The notes under the pieces were generated by a model. The model worked only from the letters and a program-made list of their open reading frames with translations. It did no database searches and was not told where the DNA came from. A DNA stretch of 8,243 bases from Spirochaetaceae bacterium (GTDB taxonomy: Bacteria; Spirochaetota; Spirochaetia; Treponematales; Breznakiellaceae), in assembly GCA_031283025.1 (NCBI GenBank), contig JAITCP010000151.1, forward strand, positions 1 through 8,243, read 5' to 3'. The stretch's first letter is position 1. Each line of letters opens with the position of its first letter. Below, piece by piece: positions 1-6,155 of the stretch. The position numbers and the translations under genes are program-made.

Positions 1-91
1 GTGGTGGGGGTGGTGTGGGTGGGTTTGATGTGTGGTGTGTTGAGAAGGGGGGGGGGGGGGGGGGGTGGGGGGTGATAGAAATTTTTATGAA
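1..91. repeat. G/T-rich low-complexity tract with a 19-G homopolymer
   Basis: There is not one cytosine in the first 91 bases. Positions 1-42 are almost wholly G and T, 47-65 are nineteen consecutive G, and 67-72 are six more G after a single T. The tract lies about 30 bp beyond the stop codon of the phosphorylase gene, so it would read as poly-C on that gene's strand. It has the look of a poor-quality read end or contig edge, since poly-G is a known artefact of two-colour sequencing chemistry. A genuine slippage-prone poly-G tract of the kind known in treponemes is the alternative. No gene or clear terminator is seen in it. Confidence 0.8.
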
Positions 92-101
92 CAAATTAAA
101 C

Positions 102-2558
102 TTAGCCAAGAATCACCTCCGCCTTGCGGCTTTCGCCGCTGTTCAACACCGGAATGTTATTCCGTTTTTCTCCGTTTATCAATATCTCCGTTACGCCTTT
201 GCTGACGTGCCGGGGATTTTTTACCGTTATAAAATACTTGCCGCCCCGGAATTGCCGGACAGCGCTAAAGCCGTCCCATTCGGGGGGAATGCAGGGATCA
301 ACAATAAGTGAATTAAAATCCGGCCTTATGCCCAAAATATACTGTGTTGCGGCAAAATAACTCCACCCGCCCGATCCTGTCATAAACGGGTGATGCGCCT
401 CTCCGAATGAGGGATGATCTTTTCCGGTAATGAACTGGCAGGTGCTGTAAGGTTCCGCTTTGCGTGTCTCACAAAAATCGTTCCACGCGGCGGGGCAGAG
501 CCGGTTGTATAAATCCATCGCCCGCTCCCCCCTGCCCAGCATACATTCTGCAATCCAGGCCCAGGGATTGGGATGGCTGAAAACAGCGCCGTTTTCTTTC
601 AGACCAGGATACACGCGGGTTACAAAACCTACGTCGTCGTCAATAACAGTATAGGCCGGGGCGTTCAGCATGAGCCCGTAGGGAGTGCCAAGATATTCCA
701 TGACGGAATCCATTGCCTGTTTGCCCCGTTCCTCGCCGTCTCCCCCGGCAATGACGGCCCAAGCGTTACTTTCAAGATGAACCTTGCCTTGAGCGTCCGC
801 GTCAGTGCCGATGGGCCTGCCGGTTTTTGTAAAGCCCCGCAGATACCACTTGCCGTCCCAAAGTGTTTTCCGGCACACTTCGGCGGTTTTTTCGTGAATC
901 TGCCTGAAAGCGGCGGCATCTTCCGTTCTTCCCAAAAATTCCGCAAGCCGTATAAAGTTGTCCAGCGCCCAGAGGTGGAGGTAGCTGACCAGCGCGCTTT
1001 CACCGCCGCCAAGGTTAAGGCAGTCGTTCCAGTCCGCCCTTAGGCCCTGACAAATGCCGTGGCTCCCAACCATGCGCTCGGAAAATTTAAGTATTTTTTT
1101 GCAGTGTTCGTACACGGAATCCGGAGCAGCGCCGGAGTCCGCATAGGGCAGGATCATGTCCGCAAAGGCGGCGTCTCCTGTTTCCCGAATATATTCAACT
1201 ATGGAAGAAACCAGCCACAGCGCGTCGTCGCTGCACGCGTCCTTAAGCCCGTGTATGACAGATGCTCCGTCCGGGCGGGGAACTACCGTTGGGCTTTTAT
1301 AGCCGCTTTCCGGTTTTTCTTCAAACCATTCAGGGTCAAAGAGGTGCAGGCCGTAGCCTTCACTTACCAGGGCTTTTAGAAGCTGTACCAGCCGCTCCCT
1401 GCATTTTTGCGGATTGCTGGGAATAACGCACATCGCGTCCTGAGACGTATCACGGTAGCCCAGGCCGGTGCGTCCTCCGACTTCTATAAAACTGGCAAAG
1501 CGGGAGAACATTATATTTATCTCGCTCTGGTACAGCGTCCAAATGTTGAGCATGGTGTCCATATTGCCGTTGGGCGTATCACATTGCAGGCGGGATTGTT
1601 TTTCTCGCCAATATTCGGCAAGACCGGCCAAAGCGGCATCCCGCGCCGCCGGTGAAGCAAACTGTTTCCGTATAAGAAGGCCGGCATCGCGGTTCCCCTC
1701 GCCCAGCATAAAACATCCCCGCACATTCCGCCCCGTTTCCAGGGAGATTTTTTTATGCAGGGCCGCGCACTGGTTTCCGCCCTGCCGGACGGTACGGCCT
1801 AAAAGTTCCCCTTTTTCAACCGCTTCCGGATTGCTTTCACTGCGCCACACGCCGGTAAAGCGTTCCCGTTCTGTTTCAAAACCGTCGATATTATAATCAT
1901 CAGTATTAAAATCATCATTATAACCATCGATTTCACCGCTCTTAACGTCATTGTTTTCAAAAACTGCCGTAAAAAACTGGAAGCTGTTTTCTTCGTAATG
2001 GAGTTCCTGTTCAATAACGCCGTCTTTGTACGATGCGGACGCGCTGTACAAAGTACACTGGAAATTTTTGTTATCGCCGTCAATCTGATGCCAGGAAAAT
2101 TCGGCATAAGAGAATACGCTTATCTTCCGCGGCCTGCCGCTTTTGTTTTCTATTTTAATATCCCAAAGTTCAACATCCGTTCCCCGCGGGATAAACAGGG
2201 TTTGTTCCGCATAAATGCCGCAATACTCGCAGGAATACGCCGTATAGGAAAGGCCGTGCCGGGTTTTGTAACATTCCACGGGTTTTGCAACGGGCTGCCA
2301 GCTTATGCTCCAGTAATCGCCTGTTTCATCGTCCCTTAAATACACATAATGGCCGGGACGGTCTGCGGGTACGGCGTTTGCCCTGAACCGGGTAATCCGG
2401 TGGTGTTCCGCGCTCTTGTAAAACAGGTAACCGCCGGCGGTTTGGTTAAAAACGCCCACAAGATTTTCCGTGCCGATATAATTCGTCCAGCTCATGGGCG
2501 TATCAACACGTTCAATCACGTATTCGCGTTTTTCATTGTCAAAATAACCGTACCGCAT
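102..2558 (-). CDS. GH94 disaccharide phosphorylase, probably N,N'-diacetylchitobiose phosphorylase
   Basis: An 818-residue cytoplasmic enzyme with no signal peptide. GH94 enzymes (formerly glycosyltransferase family 36) invert the anomeric carbon while splitting a beta-linked disaccharide with phosphate, giving an alpha-sugar-1-phosphate and a free sugar. The N-terminal beta-sandwich region starts with MRYGYFDNEKREYVI. The (alpha/alpha)6 barrel carries GLRADWNDCLNLGGGES at 505-521; by family knowledge Asp512 of DWND is the general acid. Probable phosphate-binding residues are Arg369, His662 (FSHPNPWAW) and Thr727-Gly728 (FMTGSGGW). The LGGGES stretch after DWND, VHLESN (593-598) and DDDVGFVTRVY (640-650) match my recollection of chitobiose phosphorylase (about 800 residues, sometimes called chbP) better than cellobiose phosphorylase. 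The substrate is therefore a likely call, not a certain one. Its ATG follows the upstream permease stop by one base, with AAAGGG as ribosome site inside that gene's end, so translation is probably coupled. Residues 211-228 form an odd acidic repeat. Confidence 0.92.
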   Translation of the reverse strand: MRYGYFDNEKREYVIERVDTPMSWTNYIGTENLVGVFNQTAGGYLFYKSAEHHRITRFRANAVPADRPGHYVYLRDDETGDYWSISWQPVAKPVECYKTRHGLSYTAYSCEYCGIYAEQTLFIPRGTDVELWDIKIENKSGRPRKISVFSYAEFSWHQIDGDNKNFQCTLYSASASYKDGVIEQELHYEENSFQFFTAVFENNDVKSGEIDGYNDDFNTDDYNIDGFETERERFTGVWRSESNPEAVEKGELLGRTVRQGGNQCAALHKKISLETGRNVRGCFMLGEGNRDAGLLIRKQFASPAARDAALAGLAEYWREKQSRLQCDTPNGNMDTMLNIWTLYQSEINIMFSRFASFIEVGGRTGLGYRDTSQDAMCVIPSNPQKCRERLVQLLKALVSEGYGLHLFDPEWFEEKPESGYKSPTVVPRPDGASVIHGLKDACSDDALWLVSSIVEYIRETGDAAFADMILPYADSGAAPDSVYEHCKKILKFSERMVGSHGICQGLRADWNDCLNLGGGESALVSYLHLWALDNFIRLAEFLGRTEDAAAFRQIHEKTAEVCRKTLWDGKWYLRGFTKTGRPIGTDADAQGKVHLESNAWAVIAGGDGEERGKQAMDSVMEYLGTPYGLMLNAPAYTVIDDDVGFVTRVYPGLKENGAVFSHPNPWAWIAECMLGRGERAMDLYNRLCPAAWNDFCETRKAEPYSTCQFITGKDHPSFGEAHHPFMTGSGGWSYFAATQYILGIRPDFNSLIVDPCIPPEWDGFSAVRQFRGGKYFITVKNPRHVSKGVTEILINGEKRNNIPVLNSGESRKAEVILG
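1875..1928 (-). repeat. Tetrapeptide-repeat insertion inside the phosphorylase gene
   Basis: Codons 211-228 read DGYN-DDFN-T-DDYN-I-DGFE, four imperfect copies of D-[GD]-[YF]-[NE]. At DNA level the coding strand has near copies of GATGATTATAAT, so the block is AT-rich within a more GC-rich gene. It lies in the N-terminal beta-sandwich region, just before ERERF, where related GH94 proteins as I remember them have a short turn ending in GFDTDRD. It reads as an in-frame local expansion of that acidic loop. Confidence 0.75.
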
Positions 2559-2559
2559 T

Positions 2560-3402
2560 TTACCCTTTTACCGCTCCGGCGGAAACGCCCCTGGTGATTT
2601 GCTTTCTGAAAACCAGATAAAACAGTATCATCGGCGTCATGCCGATAACCAGCGCGGCAAATTGTTTGCCGTAATCAGAAGCCAACGCCCCTGAAAACAT
2701 ATTGATCCCAACCGGCAGGGATTTAAGTTCATTCTTGGAAACCAAAATGTTAATTAACATGAACTCATTCCAGGTTCCCGTAACGCCAAGTATGGCCACC
2801 GTCGCCGCAACCGGGGAAGCGATAGGCATGACGATGCTCCAAAAAATGCGCAGGTACTTTGCCCCGTCAATACGGGCAGATTCGATTATAGAGTCCGGTA
2901 TGCTCTTGATGTATTCGGTGCCAAGGTAAACGGCCATGGGAAGCCCAATCCCGATATAAGGGATAAGCACTCCCAGCCGCGTATTGTAAAGGCCGACCGC
3001 GTTGATCATCAGAAAGAGGGGAACCAAAATTGACTGCAAAGTAAGGAGGATTCCTATGATAAAACTGCCGTGCAGTAACGGCGTTAATTTTGACGGCAGT
3101 TTGGCAAAAGCAAAGGCCGCCATAAAACTTAAAATGATTATGGATATTACCGTAACAGAAGTGTAAATAACGCTGTTCATAATAAGCGTGCCGAATCTTC
3201 CCATAGTCCAGGCAAAGGGGTAATTTTTGAAAAACCACAATTTGGGGAAAGCCAGCTTGCTGGCAGTCATGTATTCCTGAGTAGTTTTGAATGACTGGAT
3301 TATCAGCCAGAAAATGGGATATATGGCAAGGATAGTAAACGCAATTACGATAAGGTACATTGCAATAAGTGAATATTTATTTGTTTTCCGTATGTCGGCC
3401 AT
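2560..3402 (-). CDS. ABC sugar transporter permease, MalG/LacG type (COG0395)
   Basis: A 280-residue inner-membrane protein, the second of the two permease subunits of a CUT1-type carbohydrate importer. Hydrophobic segments lie near 12-36, 73-100, 111-135, 142-162, 190-212 and 247-266, the usual six helices. The cytoplasmic EAA loop that contacts the ATPase is visible as IIESARIDGAKYLRIFWSIVMPI at about 172-194, with the hallmark I-D-G-A and a Pro at 193. The C-terminus RGVSAGAVKG is typical of the MalG family. Length is normal. Its start is two bases after the MalF-type gene's stop, and the ribosome site AAAGGA lies inside that gene's last codons. The neighbouring phosphorylase suggests a disaccharide cargo, perhaps chitobiose. 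The family identity is secure; the substrate is inferred from context. Confidence 0.95.
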   Translation of the reverse strand: MADIRKTNKYSLIAMYLIVIAFTILAIYPIFWLIIQSFKTTQEYMTASKLAFPKLWFFKNYPFAWTMGRFGTLIMNSVIYTSVTVISIIILSFMAAFAFAKLPSKLTPLLHGSFIIGILLTLQSILVPLFLMINAVGLYNTRLGVLIPYIGIGLPMAVYLGTEYIKSIPDSIIESARIDGAKYLRIFWSIVMPIASPVAATVAILGVTGTWNEFMLINILVSKNELKSLPVGINMFSGALASDYGKQFAALVIGMTPMILFYLVFRKQITRGVSAGAVKG

Positions 3403-3404
3403 CG

Positions 3405-4304
3405 CTATTCCTTTGCCGAGAAACGTCTTTCAACACTGCGGGTTATCCAAATCAGTATAAAGCTGATGATCACCATTACTGTTGAAATAGCGTTGGCAAC
3501 CGGATAATTCGGCGCGCCCCGGAAAGCCTTTTCATACATATACAGGGAAAGCACGCTGGTCCGGTGGGCCGGCCCTCCCTGCGTCATAACATAGATAAGA
3601 TCAAATGATTTAAGCGAACCGGAGATTGCCAAAATTGCCGTAGTAACAATTACGCCGGAGAGAGCCGGTAAAATAATGTAGCGTAGGGTTTGCATTTCGC
3701 TTGCGCCGTCAATTTTTGACGCTTCAATAACTGACGGATCGATTTTTTGCAGATTCGCCAGAAAAATGATCACATAGGTCCCGGTGTACATCCAAAGTAT
3801 TACCATTAATACCGGCACCATGGCGTTTCTGCCCGGAACAAATTCCGCAGCCGGATTAAAGTACCGCTGAATTTCCAGCCATACGCTGTTGGAACTTAAA
3901 AAGAATTTATTGAACAGAATGCCGATAATAACCGCGGAAATAACGTTGGGCAGATAAATCATGGATTGAAAAAAATCTTTTCCCCTGATAAGCCCCCGCG
4001 ACAATATGTAGGCAAGGAAAAAACCCAATGGTATTTGTCCAAAAACGGATATAAGCACTATCAGAATATTATTCTTGAGTGACATAAGAAAATAAGGGTC
4101 TGAAAAGATCACCGCGTAACTCTTCAGGCCCGCAAAACCAAAATTCGGATTACCAAAAACCTTTCCCCCTGAATAATTGGTCAAACTCAGGGCGACAGAA
4201 AAAAAGGTGGGAAAGGCCATTACAAAAAGGTAGAGGAGCAAGGCGGGCGCAACAAGCACAAAGTAAGAAATGCGCCCTTCCGTTTTTGTACTTGTTTTTT
4301 TCAT
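3405..4304 (-). CDS. ABC sugar transporter permease, MalF/LacF/UgpA type (COG1175)
   Basis: A 299-residue inner-membrane protein, partner of the MalG-type permease encoded directly after it. Six hydrophobic segments are seen near 13-37, 76-101, 113-133, 162-184, 212-234 and 268-287. The EAA loop is VIEASKIDGASEMQTLRYIILPA (about 192-214), with E194-A195-S196 and I198-D199-G200-A201 clear. The motif TQGGPAHRTSVLSLYMYEKAF (241-261) before the last helix is characteristic of MalF-like subunits. The short N-terminus, without the large extra region of E. coli MalF, fits the LacF/UgpA branch. The chosen ATG at 4304 has GGCGAGG just upstream as ribosome site. A 44-bp gap with a small hairpin separates it from the binding-protein gene. 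No ATPase gene is adjacent, so a shared MsmK/MalK-type ATPase is presumed. Confidence 0.95.
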   Translation of the reverse strand: MKKTSTKTEGRISYFVLVAPALLLYLFVMAFPTFFSVALSLTNYSGGKVFGNPNFGFAGLKSYAVIFSDPYFLMSLKNNILIVLISVFGQIPLGFFLAYILSRGLIRGKDFFQSMIYLPNVISAVIIGILFNKFFLSSNSVWLEIQRYFNPAAEFVPGRNAMVPVLMVILWMYTGTYVIIFLANLQKIDPSVIEASKIDGASEMQTLRYIILPALSGVIVTTAILAISGSLKSFDLIYVMTQGGPAHRTSVLSLYMYEKAFRGAPNYPVANAISTVMVIISFILIWITRSVERRFSAKE

Positions 4305-4330
4305 ACGCCTCGCCTTGTTTTTCCTTTAGC

Positions 4331-4349
4331 GGCCCCAACTAACAGGGCC
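4331..4349 (-). other. Small GC hairpin between the binding-protein and permease genes
   Basis: GGCCC (4331-4335) and GGGCC (4345-4349) can pair as a five-bp all-GC stem with a nine-base loop, overlapping the last base of the binding-protein stop codon. No U-tract follows, so it is not an intrinsic terminator. By analogy with malE-malF spacers it could protect the upstream mRNA and raise binding protein over permease. The stem is short and could be chance. Confidence 0.3.
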
Positions 4350-5707
4350 TACCACTTACCATCTGCCCTACCCGCGTCAAACACACGCTGGGTTTCTGCG
4401 GCTACCTGCGCCGGTGTTTTGGTTCCAAGCCCAATTTCCTGCAGGCCGTCGTTAATCGGGGTGAATACGTCGCTATGAAATACGCCGTCTATAACAACCG
4501 TACCGGCAGTGTATTCTTTCCCCAGATTTCCCGCTGTCTTTTGCAGCGGTTCAAGATTCAATTTGCTGACATCAACATCGGTTCTTGCCGCGGCTGAATA
4601 CGCGCCGTGTTCCACGCCGAGCGTCTGCGTTTCGTTTCCTGTCAGCCATTTGATGAGCCGCCAGGCCGCATCTTCCTTGGCTGAACCTTCCGGAATAGAC
4701 GCGCTCATGGCCCAGCCTGTTCCCAGAATAACGGAAGTGGATTTGTTAAGTTTTGCTCCTTCGATGTCGGGGAATACGGTTACCCTGAAAGCCGCCTGCC
4801 TTGCCGGGCTGATCAGGGCCTGGCCGGTGCTGGCATCGGTGATAAAAGCGCCAATCCGCCAGTCGCCGTCAATGTAGTACGCGCCTTTATTGGTAGCGAA
4901 AAACCCGGGGCCGTCGCCGTAGTCCATACCCAGCGAGGATGGGGCAATTACGCCGTCCCGGTACAGGGTCTGGATAAATTCAAGGGCATTCACAAAATCG
5001 GAATCGGTGAATTTTGCCTGCCCGCCAAGAATCTTTTTCTCCCAGCCCTCTCCGCAAAAACGTCCGGCGATAGCGGAGAAAAGGCAGCTCTGCATAACCC
5101 AGGTATCCTTGTTGGGCATAATTACCGTTTCATAACCTTTGGCCTTCAATACCGCTACCTGGGCTTTCAGTTCCGCATAGGTTTTGGCGGGCTGCAGGCC
5201 GCAGTCGTCCAGGACTTCCGTGTTTATATAGAAAGCATGGCTTGCGGTCATGGTAAGGGGTATCATCGCCTGATAGTTTGAAGCCTGCTGGGACGGATCC
5301 ATCGCTATCGGCACATAGGAATTTTGCAGGCCTTCCTTCCTGATAAGGGGCCCCAGGTCCTTGAGCAGCTTATTCTGGTGCAGAGAAGTTGAACGTCCTG
5401 AAGGCCACACGTACAGTACGTCAGGCAAATTCCCCGATGCGGCATAAGCCTCCGTTTTTTGATGGAAAGGCTCGTTGAAGAGATCTTCAATCACAAGATT
5501 GATATCCGTATTGTTTGCCTTAAAAGTGTCCCATGTCCACTTTTGATCGGCGGCCGTATTGGCAACGGTCATATCAGCATAATTTAATACGCTTATTGTG
5601 GTTTTTCCGGCTGAACCGTCTTTTTTGGCGCAGCCGAAACCGGTCATTGCCAGTGCGGCAACTAACGCAGTGAGGATAATCCCCACTATTTTCCTTTTTT
5701 GTTGCAT
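4349..5707 (-). CDS. Sugar-binding lipoprotein of an ABC importer (extracellular solute-binding family 1)
   Basis: A 452-residue substrate-binding protein, first gene of the operon. The N-terminus is MQQKRK, then a hydrophobic helix (about 8-24), then Cys26 in TGFGCAKK. This looks like a lipoprotein signal with Cys26 as the lipidated residue, although the usual Leu at -3 is Gly; relaxed lipoboxes are known in spirochaetes. The mature part has family-1 landmarks: LPDVLYVWPSG (94-104), FYINTEVLDDCGL (159-171), GAYYIDGDWRIGAF (275-288) and AAWRLIKWLTG (347-357). Several Trp and Tyr residues, such as W101, W282 and W331, are candidates for stacking on sugar rings. Length is normal for CUT1 binding proteins (about 420-450). 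A strong ribosome site AAGGAG (5714-5719) sits six bases before the ATG. Together with the two permeases and the GH94 enzyme it points to import of a beta-linked disaccharide; chitobiose is the best guess. Confidence 0.93.
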   Translation of the reverse strand: MQQKRKIVGIILTALVAALAMTGFGCAKKDGSAGKTTISVLNYADMTVANTAADQKWTWDTFKANNTDINLVIEDLFNEPFHQKTEAYAASGNLPDVLYVWPSGRSTSLHQNKLLKDLGPLIRKEGLQNSYVPIAMDPSQQASNYQAMIPLTMTASHAFYINTEVLDDCGLQPAKTYAELKAQVAVLKAKGYETVIMPNKDTWVMQSCLFSAIAGRFCGEGWEKKILGGQAKFTDSDFVNALEFIQTLYRDGVIAPSSLGMDYGDGPGFFATNKGAYYIDGDWRIGAFITDASTGQALISPARQAAFRVTVFPDIEGAKLNKSTSVILGTGWAMSASIPEGSAKEDAAWRLIKWLTGNETQTLGVEHGAYSAAARTDVDVSKLNLEPLQKTAGNLGKEYTAGTVVIDGVFHSDVFTPINDGLQEIGLGTKTPAQVAAETQRVFDAGRADGKW

Positions 5708-5724
5708 TTCTTTCTCCTTACCTT

Positions 5725-5753
5725 ATTCTGTTCCCTGCTTACAGATATGTCAA
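5725..5753 (-). promoter_or_regulatory. Candidate sigma-70 promoter of the sugar-uptake operon, proximal
   Basis: On the minus strand a perfect TTGACA (5753-5748) is followed, after a 17-base spacer, by CAGAAT (5730-5725), four of six matches to the -10 consensus. The start would fall near 5718-5719, at the first base of the AAGGAG ribosome site. That leaves a leader of only about 12 bases, which is unusually short and lowers confidence. Confidence 0.35.
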
Positions 5754-5788
5754 TTACAATTTTCGCTTATTAGAGGCAATTCGGGCGC

Positions 5789-5817
5789 TTGACATAAGAA
5801 ATTATACCCGCTATGCT
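5789..5817 (+). promoter_or_regulatory. Sigma-70 promoter of the tRNA-Ala gene
   Basis: TTGACA (5789-5794), a spacer of exactly 17 bases, then TATGCT (5812-5817), five of six matches to TATAAT. Transcription would begin near 5824, ten bases before the mature tRNA end. CTATTAATAG (5816-5825) is a perfect ten-base palindrome across the end of the -10 and the start region, though it may be chance. Confidence 0.75.
5801..5806 (-). promoter_or_regulatory. Candidate alternative -10 box of the sugar-uptake operon, distal
   Basis: A perfect TATAAT is read on the minus strand here. It would start transcription near 5794 and give a leader of about 87 bases. No good -35 is seen 16-18 bases upstream. 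The box lies inside the spacer of the opposing tRNA promoter, so the two could interfere if both are active. Confidence 0.25.
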
Positions 5818-5833
5818 ATTAATAGTATGTTCC

Positions 5834-5907
5834 GGGGGTGTAGCTCAGTTGGCTAGAGCGCTTGAATGGCATTCACGAGGTCAGGGGTTCAATTCCCCTC
5901 ACCTCCA
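5834..5907 (+). tRNA. tRNA-Ala (anticodon GGC)
   Basis: A full 74-base cloverleaf can be drawn. The acceptor stem is GGGGGTG (5834-5840) with CACCTCC (5900-5906). The D stem is GCTC/GAGC (5843-5846, 5856-5859). The anticodon loop is 5866-5872 with anticodon GGC at 5868-5870. The T stem is AGGGG/CCCCT around TTCAATT (5888-5894), and the discriminator is A5907. The third acceptor pair is G5836-U5904, the G3:U70 identity element of alanine tRNAs, which confirms the amino acid. Anticodon GGC reads GCC and GCU. No CCA is encoded, so it must be added after transcription. The anticodon stem has a U28-C42 mismatch (5862 with 5876) where a U-A pair is expected. A clear terminator after the gene is not seen. 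Confidence 0.95.
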
Positions 5908-5994
5908 GGAAATCTGATTCAGCAGGTAATTGCTTTTGGGAAGGGGAATTTCCTGAAATTCTATAAACCTGCATGAGCTGAGGGGAATTGAACC
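5886..5994. repeat. 16-bp inverted repeat joining the tRNA T-arm and its downstream flank
   Basis: Positions 5886-5901, in the T-arm and acceptor start of the tRNA, are the exact reverse complement of 5979-5994. The nine-base core AGGGGAATT also occurs at 5942-5950, where it can pair with 5891-5899. CAGGAAAT (5906-5913) and ATTTCCTG (5948-5955) form another eight-base inverted pair. The downstream copy is not a second T-arm, because the flanking bases do not make the five-bp T stem. Confidence 0.8.
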
Positions 5995-6109
5995 GGAGCC
6001 TGCGCCGAACGAATGTGAGGAAAAGGCGCCAAGGATGGCGCCGGAAGCGGACGGAGGCGGCCTGGAAGCCCGAAGCAGGATGCTGAGGGCTGGAAGGCAA
6101 TTCCCCCAG
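5978..6109. repeat. GC-rich structured block with imperfect inverted ends, possibly a MITE-like or dispersed repeat
   Basis: The left end CTGAGGGGAATTG (5978-5990) and the reverse complement of the right end (6098-6109) agree over 12 bases with a single-base indel; the nine-base core GGGGAATTG/CAATTCCCC is exact. The inside is GC-rich and purine-rich on the plus strand, unlike its flanks, and holds a strong hairpin (6025-6042). ATGAG occurs at 5973-5977 and again at 6119-6123, a weak candidate target duplication that does not sit flush with the right end. No convincing protein is encoded. Dispersed-repeat status cannot be shown from one copy. Confidence 0.4.
6021..6042 (-). terminator. Possible minus-strand intrinsic terminator
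   Basis: Read on the minus strand, GGCGCC (6042-6037), a six-base loop and GGCGCC (6030-6025) are followed at once by TTTT (6024-6021). This is a six-bp all-GC stem with a short U-tract. No protein gene on this strand ends here, so it would serve an unannotated short transcript or be part of a repeat. Confidence 0.35.
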
Positions 6110-6115
6110 TATAAT
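6110..6115 (+). promoter_or_regulatory. Candidate -10 box for the 545-residue protein gene
   Basis: A perfect TATAAT, giving a predicted start near 6122 and a leader of about 34 bases. No recognisable -35 is present at 16-18 bases upstream, and there is no TG extension. On the opposite strand 6108-6113 reads TATACT, so the site could also fire leftward. Confidence 0.4.
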
Positions 6116-6155
6116 TTTATGAGATGAAAAAGGTTTCGGGGGCTAGTAATAGGAT

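Noticed and set aside
15..311. Open frame of 98 codons on the plus strand
   Set aside because: It begins in the poly-G artefact-like tract and then runs antisense to the phosphorylase gene; the translation is glycine-rich and then shadow-like.
573..1896. Several plus-strand open frames of 82-156 codons
   Set aside because: All are antisense to the clear GH94 gene, which has full-length family similarity; they are codon-bias shadows.
5979..6001. A second, reversed tRNA or tRNA fragment
   Set aside because: The 16-base match is real, but flanking bases cannot form a T stem or any other cloverleaf arm.
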